Origin: Actinoplanes solisilvae | Lineage (GTDB): Bacteria > Actinomycetota > Actinomycetes > Mycobacteriales > Micromonosporaceae | DNA length: 64,000 nucleotides | NCBI RefSeq assembly: GCF_003999975.1 | Contig: NZ_RJAC01000004.1 | Span: 62,001-126,000 of the forward strand | Reading direction: 5' to 3' | Part shown: in pieces, positions 49,116-58,001 of the stretch | Layout: every line of letters begins with the position of its first letter | How positions within the stretch are numbered: position 1 is the first letter of the stretch | Program-made: the position numbers and the translations under genes | The notes under the pieces: generated by a model | Databases searched by the model: none | What the model saw: the letters and a program-made list of their open reading frames with translations, nothing else | What the model was told of the DNA's origin: nothing

Positions 49116-50889
49116 CCTGCAGCGGCCGCAGCTCGAGGAACGCGATCCCCGGGTTGGGCAGCTCCACCGTCACGTCGGCCCCGGGCGCGACCCGGCGCGG
49201 CGGCGCGGCCTCGTCGAGACGGTCGGCGGCGCGCAGCTTCTCCCATTCCTGCTCGGACGGCCACTCCCCGTCGAACTGCGCGGCCAGGTTGCCGTGAGTG
49301 CGGTCGACCCGCCACAGCCGCAGGCGGTGCGGACCGCTCAGGAAGGGCCGCACGACGACCGTACGCAGCAGGTCTGGTTCTCCTGAGTATCGGCTCTGGT
49401 CGAGGGTGCTGTTGAGCAGCAGGATCCCGAGACCGCCGTCGTCGTAGCGCGAGGCCCACGCCGTGATCAGGCTGTCGGCGCCGTCGCCGGAGAGCGTCAC
49501 CGGAACCTCGACCGGGCCGAGCCGGGCGGCCAGCCACAGCGCCCAGAACTTCGGTTTGGCCAGGTTGCCGACGGTGAGCAGCCCGAACCCGCCGTGCAGC
49601 AGACGCGACGGGCGGCCCAGTTCCTCGAAGTGGTCGCTGGCGACCCACGGGGCGAGGGCGTCGATGCGGCCGGCCGCCGACTGCATGCCCTTGAGCAGGA
49701 ACGCGGCCGCGAACACCGAGTCGTTGATCGGGTGCCTGTGGGTGGCCGTCACCCCCCACTCGGTCCACAGCTGCGGCAACCCCTGGGCCAGGGGCCGCAG
49801 GTCGAGCGGCAGAGTCCCGTACACGTGGGTGGAGACGAAATCGGAGGAGGCGAGGGGAACGTCCTCGACCCAGCCGACTGCCGCAGTGGCCGGGCCGCCG
49901 ACGCGCAGGCCGGGGTCGACGTCGCGGACCGCCCGCGCGGTGACCTCGTACAGCTTCCAGTACTCCGCAGGCGTGCCGGACCAGAACACGGACAGGTTCG
50001 GCTCGTTCCACACCTCGAACCACCAGGTCGACCGCACCTCGTCGAGGCCGTAACGGTCGACGACGTGCTGGGTGAAGGCGCGGATCAGGCCGGCCCAGCG
50101 GTCCCAGTCGCGCGGCGGCGAGATGATCCCCCGATAGGTGAAGACCGTGCGGGACGGGTCGCGGGCCAGGTCGCGGGGCATGTAGCCGAACTCGACGACC
50201 GGGGTCAGGCCGGCGGCCAGCACGAGGTCGTAGATCTCGTCGACCCGGCTGAAGTCGTGCACCGGCGACCCGGAGACCTCGCGGTAGACGCCGACGTCGT
50301 CGCCGAGGATGTGATGCGCCCGCACCGACCGTACGCCGAGCTCGTCGTGCACCCGCCGCAGCGCGTCCAGCAGGGCGGGGCCGATCACCTCGCCACCGGT
50401 GGAATCAGAGGACAGCAGGTGGGACAGGTGCTCCGAGCCGACCATCGCCTCCCAGATCCGGGGCAGCGGCACGCCGCCGGAGCCCAACGACACGGTCACC
50501 GTCTCTGACAGGGCGCCCAGTCCCGCGAAGACGGGGGCCGACAATGGACCCAGCGCCGTGACTGACGACAGTGCCGCCACCGCGTACCAGCCACCGCGCC
50601 CGGGCGTCGTGTCGGCGTACGGGCCGTGCGGCACGGCGAGGACGTCGCCGCCGCCGTGATCGACCACCTCGAAGGGCCCGTCGGCCGAAGCGGAGCGGTG
50701 TACGGCGTACCCGATGGCCGCGGGCACCGGCTCCCACGACACGGTCACCTGGCCCAGGCCGACCTGCGCGGTGACCCCGGCCGGTGCGGGCAGCGACGAT
50801 TCCCGGGGCGCTCCGGGCGTACGGTCCTGAGCGCCCCCGCCGCCCATCAGCGCGGCCCAGTTGTCCCGGGCCTGGCCCTCGATCGTCAT
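49099..50889 (-). CDS. GH39-like glycoside hydrolase with fibronectin-like domain, cytoplasmic
   Basis: The 596-residue protein has a fibronectin-III-like stretch (about residues 35-125, VTVSWEPVPAAIGYAVHRSA), then a GH39-type TIM barrel with the acid/base motif FEVWNEPNLSVFW (NEP, near residue 303) and nucleophile in PQLWTEWGVTATH (near residue 388), and a C-terminal beta domain. GH39 members are beta-xylosidases and related exo-glycosidases. There is no signal peptide, so it acts on imported oligosaccharides. ATG 50889 directly follows the stop of the secreted glycosidase gene (TAAATG). Last gene of the LacI-controlled operon. Confidence 0.82.
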   Translation of the reverse strand: MTIEGQARDNWAALMGGGGAQDRTPGAPRESSLPAPAGVTAQVGLGQVTVSWEPVPAAIGYAVHRSASADGPFEVVDHGGGDVLAVPHGPYADTTPGRGGWYAVAALSSVTALGPLSAPVFAGLGALSETVTVSLGSGGVPLPRIWEAMVGSEHLSHLLSSDSTGGEVIGPALLDALRRVHDELGVRSVRAHHILGDDVGVYREVSGSPVHDFSRVDEIYDLVLAAGLTPVVEFGYMPRDLARDPSRTVFTYRGIISPPRDWDRWAGLIRAFTQHVVDRYGLDEVRSTWWFEVWNEPNLSVFWSGTPAEYWKLYEVTARAVRDVDPGLRVGGPATAAVGWVEDVPLASSDFVSTHVYGTLPLDLRPLAQGLPQLWTEWGVTATHRHPINDSVFAAAFLLKGMQSAAGRIDALAPWVASDHFEELGRPSRLLHGGFGLLTVGNLAKPKFWALWLAARLGPVEVPVTLSGDGADSLITAWASRYDDGGLGILLLNSTLDQSRYSGEPDLLRTVVVRPFLSGPHRLRLWRVDRTHGNLAAQFDGEWPSEQEWEKLRAADRLDEAAPPRRVAPGADVTVELPNPGIAFLELRPLQVTPSS

Positions 50890-52401
50890 TTAACGGCCTC
50901 CCAGCTGCGGCAGCCTCTGCCCGGCGGGCACGTTGAACGTCTCCTGGGCCAGCAGCGGCCGGATCTTGCGCTCGAACTGCGGCGTCACGAACGCCTTCTT
51001 GATCACGTCGTGGGAGAGGTGGTTCCCGAGCGCCCCCATGATCATGGCCTGGTCGAGGGAGAGGTAGCGCTTCGCGACCGTGCCCGAGCGCACCGCCACG
51101 GCGTCGTAGAACCCGCCGGGACCGTACGCGTCGAAGTCGCTCTTGATCTTGGCGAGGTTCGAGCGGACCGGGCCGGGGGCGTACGGCAGGGCCAGGAAAG
51201 CCGCGTGCGGGGTGACGACACCGTCGCCGTAGACGGCGGGCGGGCCGGCCGGGCGGCAGTCACCGAACCCGGCGTCGTACTTGCCGCCCTGCACGTCGGA
51301 CGGGTAGCCGTCGGTGTCCATGCCCATCGCGTCCACGCCGTAGACGCCGTAGCCGCCGAACGGGTTCGACGCGGGCGAGAAGCCCCAGTAGCCGTACCGG
51401 GCGTCGTTCAGGCCGTGCTCGATCTGTGCCGCGACCGTCGCCGGGTGGTTACGTCCCCAGCTGCGCGGGCCCCAGGTCGTCTCGGGCACGAACAGGTCGG
51501 GCATCAGCGCCTCGAACATGTCCCCGCCCCACGACGGCACGAACGTGATGCCCCGGTAGCGGTACGAGCCCTCGTAGACCGAACGGCCCAGGTGCGTCGT
51601 CGTGGGGCCCTGCGGCTGCATCTCCTGCCACGAGTAGTCGCAGTTGTCGGGCAGGGTGCGCATCGTGTCGAAGTAGGCGGTCGCGGGGATCTGCCCGGCG
51701 CCGATACCGAGGTACGTGGCGATGCGTGGCTCGGTGACGGTGATGTCGTAGTGGTTGCAGGTGAACCACAGGCCGTCCTGAGGCACGGAGCAGCCCGACG
51801 GTGCCGTGTCCCAGAAGCCACCGCGGATCAGCCCGCGCGACCCGATCGGGGAGGTGGCAGCGGGATTGAAGTAGAACCCGAAATCCATCCGGTCGAGAAC
51901 CCGGGCCGCTGAAGCCCGCAGCGACGGGAACCCGCCCTGGACCACGCGCAGCGCCGCGGCCAGCCATCCGTTGTCGACACTGGACAGGAACGGCGTGACG
52001 GCCGACCCGTCCGGGAGCACGGTCAGCACCGCCCCGGTGTGGGGGTCGTACCAGTTGTAGAACATGCCCGACTCGTCATGGTGGCGCAGGGTGGCGAGGG
52101 TGTCCAACGTCCGCGAGACCCGCTGGGTGGCCTCGCGCGACGAGATCAGGCCGAGTTGCCGGGCCACCAGGGCCGACCACATGTACCCGCCGATGTTGGT
52201 CGGGGACGTGTACGCCGAGGGCGCCGACAGATCACCCGGGATGTTGTCGGCCACGAGGCCGGTGGCGGGATCGGTCATGGCGACCAGCGAGCGCCACGTG
52301 TCCTTCGCGTAGGTGCGCAACGGATCCGGCACGGCCTGCGCCGTGACACCGCTGCCGAGCACGAGGACCAGGGAGACAAGGGGGACGAGTAGGCGTTTCA
52401 C
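50890..52401 (-). CDS. Secreted PF10091 (glycoamylase-like) glycoside hydrolase
   Basis: The 503-residue protein has a Sec signal peptide (about residues 1-23, ending AQA) and an (alpha/alpha)6-type domain with FYNWYDPHTGAVL, SSVDNGWLAAALRVV, LDRMDFGFYFNP, GGDMFEALMPDLFVPE and GYWGFSPASNPFGGYGVYG. These are the marks of the PF10091 family, which includes endo-beta-1,2-glucanases of GH144 and relatives. It would cut an external glucan into pieces for the adjacent ABC transporter. The substrate is inferred, not shown. It follows the second permease by 13 bp. Confidence 0.82.
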   Translation of the reverse strand: MKRLLVPLVSLVLVLGSGVTAQAVPDPLRTYAKDTWRSLVAMTDPATGLVADNIPGDLSAPSAYTSPTNIGGYMWSALVARQLGLISSREATQRVSRTLDTLATLRHHDESGMFYNWYDPHTGAVLTVLPDGSAVTPFLSSVDNGWLAAALRVVQGGFPSLRASAARVLDRMDFGFYFNPAATSPIGSRGLIRGGFWDTAPSGCSVPQDGLWFTCNHYDITVTEPRIATYLGIGAGQIPATAYFDTMRTLPDNCDYSWQEMQPQGPTTTHLGRSVYEGSYRYRGITFVPSWGGDMFEALMPDLFVPETTWGPRSWGRNHPATVAAQIEHGLNDARYGYWGFSPASNPFGGYGVYGVDAMGMDTDGYPSDVQGGKYDAGFGDCRPAGPPAVYGDGVVTPHAAFLALPYAPGPVRSNLAKIKSDFDAYGPGGFYDAVAVRSGTVAKRYLSLDQAMIMGALGNHLSHDVIKKAFVTPQFERKIRPLLAQETFNVPAGQRLPQLGGR

Positions 52402-52414
52402 AACGGACAGCTCC

Positions 52415-53239
52415 TCACTTGAGTCCGGTGGTGGCGATGCCGCGCATGAAGTGCTTCTGCAACGCCAGGAAGACGATCAGGACGGGGATGACGACGACCA
52501 CGGCCCCGGCGAGCAGGAGCCCGAAATACATGCGGTTCTGCCCGATGGAGTACAGCGCGAGCGCCACCGGCAGCGTGTACTTGTCGTCGGTCGTGGCCAC
52601 CACGAGGGGCCACAGGAAGTTGTTCCACGAGGACAGGAACGTCAGGATGCCCAGCGTGGCCAGGGCCGGTTTGCACAGCGGCAGCACGACCCGCCAGAAG
52701 ATGCGCCACTCGCCGGCCCCGTCGATGCGCGCCGCCTCGATCAGGTCGTCGGGGATCGCGAGCAGGAACTGGCGCATCAGGAACACGCCGAACGGCCCGG
52801 CCAGGAACGGCAGGACCAGGCCCGCGTACGAGTTGGCGAGCCCGAGATTGCTGACCAGCACGAACTGCGGCACGAAGGTCACCATGCCCGGCACCATGAG
52901 CATGCCCAGCACCGTCAGGAACAGCGCCTTGCGACCGGGGAAGTCGAGCTTGGCCAGCGCGTAGCCGAGCAACGAGCAGAACAGCAGGTTCCCGACCGTC
53001 ACCAGCACGGCGACGATCACCGAGTTGGTGAAGTACTGCGGGAAGTCGAGCCGGTCGAACAGGGTGCGGTAGTTGTCGAACGTCCACGTCGAGGGCCACC
53101 ACGTCGGCGGCACCGAGCGGATCTCGGCCTCGGGCTTGAACGACGACAGCAGCATCCACACGAACGGGCCGACCACCACCAGCAGCCCGGCGCTCAGGAT
53201 GCCGTACAGGGAGATCTTGGCCAGGCGGTCTCTAGTCAT
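52415..53239 (-). CDS. Carbohydrate ABC transporter permease (MalG type)
   Basis: The 274-residue protein has six membrane helices and the EAA loop (EAARIDGAGEWRIFWRVVLP, near residue 190) that contacts the ATPase. The end, KHFMRGIATTGLK, is typical of MalG-type permeases. Its start overlaps the upstream permease by eight bases. No ATPase gene is present; in actinobacteria a shared MsiK-type ATPase normally serves such systems. Confidence 0.92.
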   Translation of the reverse strand: MTRDRLAKISLYGILSAGLLVVVGPFVWMLLSSFKPEAEIRSVPPTWWPSTWTFDNYRTLFDRLDFPQYFTNSVIVAVLVTVGNLLFCSLLGYALAKLDFPGRKALFLTVLGMLMVPGMVTFVPQFVLVSNLGLANSYAGLVLPFLAGPFGVFLMRQFLLAIPDDLIEAARIDGAGEWRIFWRVVLPLCKPALATLGILTFLSSWNNFLWPLVVATTDDKYTLPVALALYSIGQNRMYFGLLLAGAVVVVIPVLIVFLALQKHFMRGIATTGLK

Positions 53240-54158
53240 CTCGCTGTCCCAACAGGCGGAACTGCAGGACGGACAGGGCGACGATGGCGACGAACAGCAC
53301 GTACGAGGCGGCGGCCGCGTAGCCGTAGTTGCCGAACCCGAACTGGTTGTAGATGTGGTAGCTGACCGACAGCGTCGAGCTCAGCGGCCCGCCCTGCGTC
53401 ATCACCAGCGGCTCCTCGAACAGTTGCAGGTAGCCGATGCCGGTGATGACCGCCCCGAACAGCAGGGCCGGGCGCATCAGCGGGATCGTGATTCTCCGGA
53501 ACTGCTGCCACCGGCCGGCGCCGTCCAGGCGCGACGCCTCGTACAGGTCCTGGGGAATGCCCTGCAGGGCGGCCAGGAAGATGACCATCAGGGAACCGAA
53601 GTTGCGCCAGGCCGCCATCACGGTCAGCGAGCCCAGCGAGGTGCGGGTGTCCTGCAGCCACGCCGGGCCGTCGACGCCGATCCGGGCGAGCAGGTTGTCG
53701 ACCAGGCCGGCCTGCGGGTCGAGCAGGAACCGCCAGATCACCGCGATGGCGACGATGCTGGTCACGACGGGCAGGTAGAAGCCGACGCGGAACAGGGCCC
53801 GGAACCGGATCAGGCCCGAGTTCAGCGCGTTCGCGGCGGCCAGGGCGGCCACGATGGTCAGCGGCACCCCGACGACCACGAAGATCAGCGTGTTGATCGC
53901 CGAGCGGACGAACAGGTCGTCGGAGAACAACCTCGTGTAGTTGTCGAGGCCGACGAAGTTCACGGCCAGGGGCGTACGCAGGTCGGTCGCTCTCATGTCG
54001 GTCACGCTCATGACCAGCGACGCGACGACCGGCAGCAGCCCGAAGATCAGGAACAGGGCCGTGAACGGGGCGGCGAAGGCCCAGCCGATCATCTTGCGGC
54101 GGTGTTTGCGCGGCTCCGCCCGTTTCACAGCCGGCGGGGCCTCGAGCAGGGCGGTCAC
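53232..54158 (-). CDS. Carbohydrate ABC transporter permease (MalF type)
   Basis: The 308-residue protein has six membrane helices, an N-terminal charged cytoplasmic stretch and the EAA loop (YEASRLDGAGRWQQFRRITI, near residue 208). GTG 54158 overlaps the stop of the binding-protein gene by four bases. With the MalG-type partner it forms the transmembrane pore of a CUT1 sugar importer. Confidence 0.92.
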   Translation of the reverse strand: MTALLEAPPAVKRAEPRKHRRKMIGWAFAAPFTALFLIFGLLPVVASLVMSVTDMRATDLRTPLAVNFVGLDNYTRLFSDDLFVRSAINTLIFVVVGVPLTIVAALAAANALNSGLIRFRALFRVGFYLPVVTSIVAIAVIWRFLLDPQAGLVDNLLARIGVDGPAWLQDTRTSLGSLTVMAAWRNFGSLMVIFLAALQGIPQDLYEASRLDGAGRWQQFRRITIPLMRPALLFGAVITGIGYLQLFEEPLVMTQGGPLSSTLSVSYHIYNQFGFGNYGYAAAASYVLFVAIVALSVLQFRLLGQRDD

Positions 54159-55399
54159 GAGCCGGTGCCGAGAGAATCAGCCTGGCTCTGCACCGCCTTC
54201 AGCGCGGCCGCGGGGTCGGCCCCGGCGACGCACACCTTCTCGGCCTCGACGTCGAAGGTCGCCGCGAGCTGGGTCCAGGTCGGGAACGTCGGCGGCGACT
54301 TGGCCGACTCGAGCTGCGTGCCGAACACCTTGAGCAGCGGGTCGGCCGTCAGCGCCGGGTCGTCCCAGGCGGACTGCACGGCGGGCAGGTCGTTCACGGC
54401 CTGATACCACTTGACCTGAACGTCGGGCTTGCTCAGCCAGGCCAGGAACTTCCAGGCCGCGTCACGGTTCTTCGCGTCCTTGAACACGGCCAGGTTGCTG
54501 CCGCCGATGAACGACGTCGACGACTGCTTGGCCGGCATCGGCGCGATCCCGAACTTGTCCTTCGCGCCCTGCTCGTTCAGGATGCCGACGTGCCACGGGC
54601 CCGACATGAACATCGGGATCTCGCCGCGCACGAACGCGGGCTCGAGAGCACCCTGGGGCAGGTTGTCCGGGGACAGTTTCTGGGTGAAGAACGACTGGTA
54701 GTAGGCGAGGGCCTCGGCCATCTGCGGGGTGTCGAACGTGTACTTGTCGCCGGTGTTCAGCGACGCGCCGTTGGACCAGCCGAACGGCAGGATCGACTGC
54801 CAGCTCCCGGTCTTGCCCGGCTGCAGGCTGATGCCCCACTTCGCGCCGGCCTTCTGCTGCAGCGCCTTGGCCATCGCGGTCAGGTCGTCCCACGTCTTCG
54901 GCCCGTCCGGGAAGCCGGCCTTCGCGGCGAGGTCCTTGCGGTAGTAGATGCCGCGCGTCTCGACGTACCAGGGGATCCCGTACGGCGTGCCGTCGACGAC
55001 GGTCGTGTCCCAGGCGCCCGGGAAGAACGCGTCCTTCCGGAACAGCTCGGTCGGGGTGGCGTCCAGCGCGCCGGTCTTGGCGATCTCGCCCTGCATCGTC
55101 GTGCCGATCATCGACACGTCCGGGGTCTGCTTCGCGGCGATCGCACTGGAGATCTTCTGCTGGGCCGAGTCCCACGGTACGGCGGTCACGCTGACCTTCG
55201 CCTCGGGGTTCTCGGCCGTGAACGCCTTCGCGAACTCGGCCAGCTTCTCACCCTCGGTGCCCATCGCCCAGACGGTGATCTCGCCGGTCGCCTTACCGTC
55301 CTTGACGGCCTGAGCGGTGTCGCCGCCCCCGCCGTCCCCACGCCCGCAGCCCGCGGCCACGCTGACCAAGAGAACCGCGGCCAACCATCGTTTCCTCAT
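54155..55399 (-). CDS. Sugar-binding lipoprotein of a CUT1 ABC transporter
   Basis: The 414-residue protein has a lipoprotein signal (MRKRWLAAVLLVSVAAGCGR, lipidated Cys near residue 18) and the extracellular solute-binding family 1 fold (GEITVWAMGTEGEKLAEFAK, PYGIPWYVETRGIYYRKDL, GPWHVGILNEQGAKDKFGI, SFIGGSNLAVFKDAKNRDAA). It captures an oligosaccharide outside the cell. ATG 55399 follows GGAGG and overlaps the lacI stop (ATGA); the longer frame to 55426 lacks this support. Confidence 0.93.
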   Translation of the reverse strand: MRKRWLAAVLLVSVAAGCGRGDGGGGDTAQAVKDGKATGEITVWAMGTEGEKLAEFAKAFTAENPEAKVSVTAVPWDSAQQKISSAIAAKQTPDVSMIGTTMQGEIAKTGALDATPTELFRKDAFFPGAWDTTVVDGTPYGIPWYVETRGIYYRKDLAAKAGFPDGPKTWDDLTAMAKALQQKAGAKWGISLQPGKTGSWQSILPFGWSNGASLNTGDKYTFDTPQMAEALAYYQSFFTQKLSPDNLPQGALEPAFVRGEIPMFMSGPWHVGILNEQGAKDKFGIAPMPAKQSSTSFIGGSNLAVFKDAKNRDAAWKFLAWLSKPDVQVKWYQAVNDLPAVQSAWDDPALTADPLLKVFGTQLESAKSPPTFPTWTQLAATFDVEAEKVCVAGADPAAALKAVQSQADSLGTGS

Positions 55400-56424
55400 G
55401 AACGCACCTCCTTGTGCACGCCGCAACTGCGCCGGACCACCAGTTCGGTGGGGAGGATCCGGCGCCGCGCGGCTGTCCTTTCGCTACTTTCCGTGGCTTC
55501 GCTGATCCGCCGGTTCAGCCAGCGGGCGGCGGTCGCGCCGAGTTCCCGCATGGGCTGGCGCACCGTGGTCAGCCCGGCGAACCGGGCCGCCAGCAGGTCG
55601 TCCCAGCCGGTCACGGCCAGGTCCTCGGGCACTTTCAGCCCGGCCTCCTCGACGGCCACCAGCACTCCGAGCGCGACCTCGTCGTTCGCGCAGATCACCG
55701 CGTCGGGCCGCGCCCCGGTCAGCAGCCGCTCGGCGGCCCGACGCCCCGATTCCAGGTCAAGACCCTTCAGCCGTACGGGGTCAGGCAGCTCGACACCGGC
55801 ACGCGCGAGTCCGGCCTTGACGCCCGCGTGGCGCCCGGCGACGTCGGGGGAGCGGGCGGGGTCGCCGAGGAACGTGATCGTGCGGTGGCCGTGCTCGACG
55901 AGGTGCTCGGCCAGGGCCCGCGCGGTTCCGGCGTTGCCCGCCCGCACGGTGTCGACTCCGGGCACGGGGTCGCGGGCCAGCAGCACGACGGGCAGGCCGG
56001 TGCCGGCGATTCCGCCGACCACGTCGTCGTCGACGGTGCGGCCCATCACGGTCAGCCCGTCGACCCGGCCGGCCAGCTCGCGCACGGCGGCCGCCGGGTC
56101 ACGACGGCCGTGGGTGGTCAGGATCAGCACGCTGCTGCCCGCCGCCGACGCGGCCGCCTCGTAGCCGAGCACGACCTCGGCGTAGTACGGGCCGACCAGG
56201 TCGGGGAAGACGATTCCGTTCGCGGCGTGGCGGCCCTCGGCCAGCGACCGGGCCGGGCGGCTGGGCGTGAAGTGAAGCTGTTGCGCGGCGGCCCGCACCC
56301 GCTCGCGGGTCTCGCGGGTGACCAGGTCGGAGTCGCGCAGGGCCCGCGACACGGTGGCGATCGAGACGCCGGCCAACTGGGCGACCTGATAGATGGTCGC
56401 CTTTGAAAGCGCTTTCATCGCCAT
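55396..56424 (-). CDS. LacI-family transcriptional repressor of the carbohydrate operon
   Basis: The 342-residue protein has the LacI helix-turn-helix (TIYQVAQLAGVSIATVSRAL, residues 10-29), the hinge helix (SRPARSLAEGR) and a periplasmic-binding-like sugar domain. ATG 56424 has TACGTT (56432-56437, minus strand) seven bases upstream, so it is leaderless. Codons 3-7 contain a perfect LacI operator, so the protein should repress its own operon. Translation is coupled to the binding-protein gene by a four-base overlap. Confidence 0.93.
   Translation of the reverse strand: MAMKALSKATIYQVAQLAGVSIATVSRALRDSDLVTRETRERVRAAAQQLHFTPSRPARSLAEGRHAANGIVFPDLVGPYYAEVVLGYEAAASAAGSSVLILTTHGRRDPAAAVRELAGRVDGLTVMGRTVDDDVVGGIAGTGLPVVLLARDPVPGVDTVRAGNAGTARALAEHLVEHGHRTITFLGDPARSPDVAGRHAGVKAGLARAGVELPDPVRLKGLDLESGRRAAERLLTGARPDAVICANDEVALGVLVAVEEAGLKVPEDLAVTGWDDLLAARFAGLTTVRQPMRELGATAARWLNRRISEATESSERTAARRRILPTELVVRRSCGVHKEVRS
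56404..56417. promoter_or_regulatory. LacI operator inside the start of the lacI coding sequence
   Basis: TGAAAGCGCTTTCA is a perfect 14-bp palindrome with the central CG typical of LacI-family operators. It covers lacI codons 3-7, that is about +8 to +21 of the predicted leaderless transcript, a position that would block transcription from the operon promoter. Confidence 0.85.
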
Positions 56425-56559
56425 GTCAGGGAACGTAACGCCGCCGCCATGGCCCCGAAACTTGAGGCATCGACGTATTCATCATCCGCAATGACCGTCG
56501 AAACCGGACAAAGGCCGTGCGGTTCGGCGTTCAGTCGGCACACTTGTTCAAGGTCGACA

Positions 56560-56728
56560 CGTTCGACCCGACCGCGACCCGGTGGCCGAGCTGCAACGCA
56601 GCCTCGACCGCATCGCCGGCAACGCCGACGTGAACGGCTTCGAGCTGTCGTCCGACGACATGACGGTCCTCGACGGGCTCGACCGCACCCGCAGGAGCGA
56701 CCGGGCCCTGGAGCGGCCCTGGTGGTGA
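56560..56728 (+). pseudogene. Possible aldo/keto reductase C-terminal relic
   Basis: A frame ending at 56728 reads RIAGNADVNGFELSSDDM followed by TVLDGLD, the usual C-terminal pattern of aldo/keto reductases (RI-xNADVF-FELS-DM-LD-LD). No barrel precedes it. It looks like a fragment left by deletion or recombination. The evidence is short and only moderately convincing. Confidence 0.4.
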
Positions 56729-56876
56729 CGGTGGGCCCTCGGGCGCGGGAACCGGGTTGACCGCTTCGGCCGTCGCGCCGGACGACTCGTACGCCCGGAC
56801 CTTGACCTTGACCTTGGGGGAAGGGCCAGTCTCGGGTGTGCCGGTCGCGGTGACCGGCACGAGGGAGGATCTCACC

Positions 56877-57905
56877 GTGAGTCTGCTGACCATCGGGGCG
56901 TTCGCGCGGGCGACGGGGCTGACGGCCAAGGCGCTGCGGCTCTACGACGAGCAGGGTGTGCTCGGGCCCGCGGCGGTGGACGCGGAGACGGGGTACCGGT
57001 ATTACGCGCCGTCGCAGGTGGCGCATGCCCGGCTGATCGCGCGGCTGCGGGAGATCGGGATGCCGCTGGCCGAGATCCGCCAGGTGTGCGCGTTGCCGCC
57101 CGGACGGGCCGCGGACGCGATCGCCGGGTTCTGGCAGCGGGTCAGCGCCGACACGGCGGCCCGGGCCCGGGTGACCTCCGACCTCGTCGAGCATCTGTCC
57201 GGAAGGGACAAAGACATGAGCGACGTCTTGTTCGCGGCGGCGACCGATCCTGGGACCGCGCGCGACAGCAACGAGGACCGGGCGTACGCGGGGGAGCAGC
57301 TCGTCGCCGTGGCCGACGGGGGCGGGGGACCGTTCGGGGCGGCGGCGGCCGGCGCGGCGATCGACGCCCTCAAAGTCCTCGAGCACGGCGACCTGCTCTC
57401 GGCGCTGTCCGCGGCGGTGACGACGGCCGACGGGGCGGTGCGGGCACTGTCCCCGGCGGACCAGCCCTTCACGACCCTGACCGCGCTGGTGCGGCGCGGC
57501 TCCCGGCTCGCCCTCGTGCACGTCGGCGACACGCGTGCCTACGTGCTGCGCGACGGCGAGCTGTCGCTGCTCACCCAGGACCACACGTGGGTGCGTTCGC
57601 AGGTCGACCAGGGAACCATCGACGCGGCCGAGGCGGAGAGCCATCCGCGGCGGGCGCTGCTCGTGCGCGCGCTGGGCTGGGGTGACGGGGTCGAGGCCGA
57701 CCTGGCCCTGCGTACGGTCCTGCCGGGCGACCGCTACCTGCTCTGCACCGACGGCCTGTTCACGGTCGTCCCCCGCTCGACGCTGCGCGACGTCCTCGGT
57801 GCGGCCGCGACGCCGCAGGACGCGGTCGAGCGGCTGATCGCGGCCGCCCGGGACGCCGGGGCGCCGGACAACGTCGCCTGCGCGGCCTGTTTCAGCGTCG
57901 CCTGA
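56877..57905 (+). CDS. MerR-type HTH fused to PP2C-family Ser/Thr phosphatase
   Basis: The 342-residue protein joins a MerR helix-turn-helix and dimer helix (about residues 1-110: LLTIGAFARATGLTAKALRL, then YDEQGVL and TGYRYYAPSQVAHARLIARL) to a PP2C domain (114-342) with metal motifs DSNEDRAY, VAVADGGGG, LVHVGDTRAYVLRDG, CTDGLF and PDNVAC. GTG 56877 follows GGGAGG. An internal ATG at 57216 (codon 114), preceded by GGAAGGGAC, begins precisely at the phosphatase domain, so a separate PP2C product is possible. Upstream TTGACC repeats (about 56802-56816) may be the MerR promoter. It suggests transcription controlled by dephosphorylation, or the reverse. Confidence 0.87.
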   Translation: MSLLTIGAFARATGLTAKALRLYDEQGVLGPAAVDAETGYRYYAPSQVAHARLIARLREIGMPLAEIRQVCALPPGRAADAIAGFWQRVSADTAARARVTSDLVEHLSGRDKDMSDVLFAAATDPGTARDSNEDRAYAGEQLVAVADGGGGPFGAAAAGAAIDALKVLEHGDLLSALSAAVTTADGAVRALSPADQPFTTLTALVRRGSRLALVHVGDTRAYVLRDGELSLLTQDHTWVRSQVDQGTIDAAEAESHPRRALLVRALGWGDGVEADLALRTVLPGDRYLLCTDGLFTVVPRSTLRDVLGAAATPQDAVERLIAAARDAGAPDNVACAACFSVA

Positions 57906-58001
57906 CCCGGCGCTGCCGCCCGCTCTTATTTCAGTGGTGCTTAACTGTAGTCGAGCGGAATTAAATGGACCTTACGGGTTCGCGGTGGCAGCGTGACCCG
58001 C

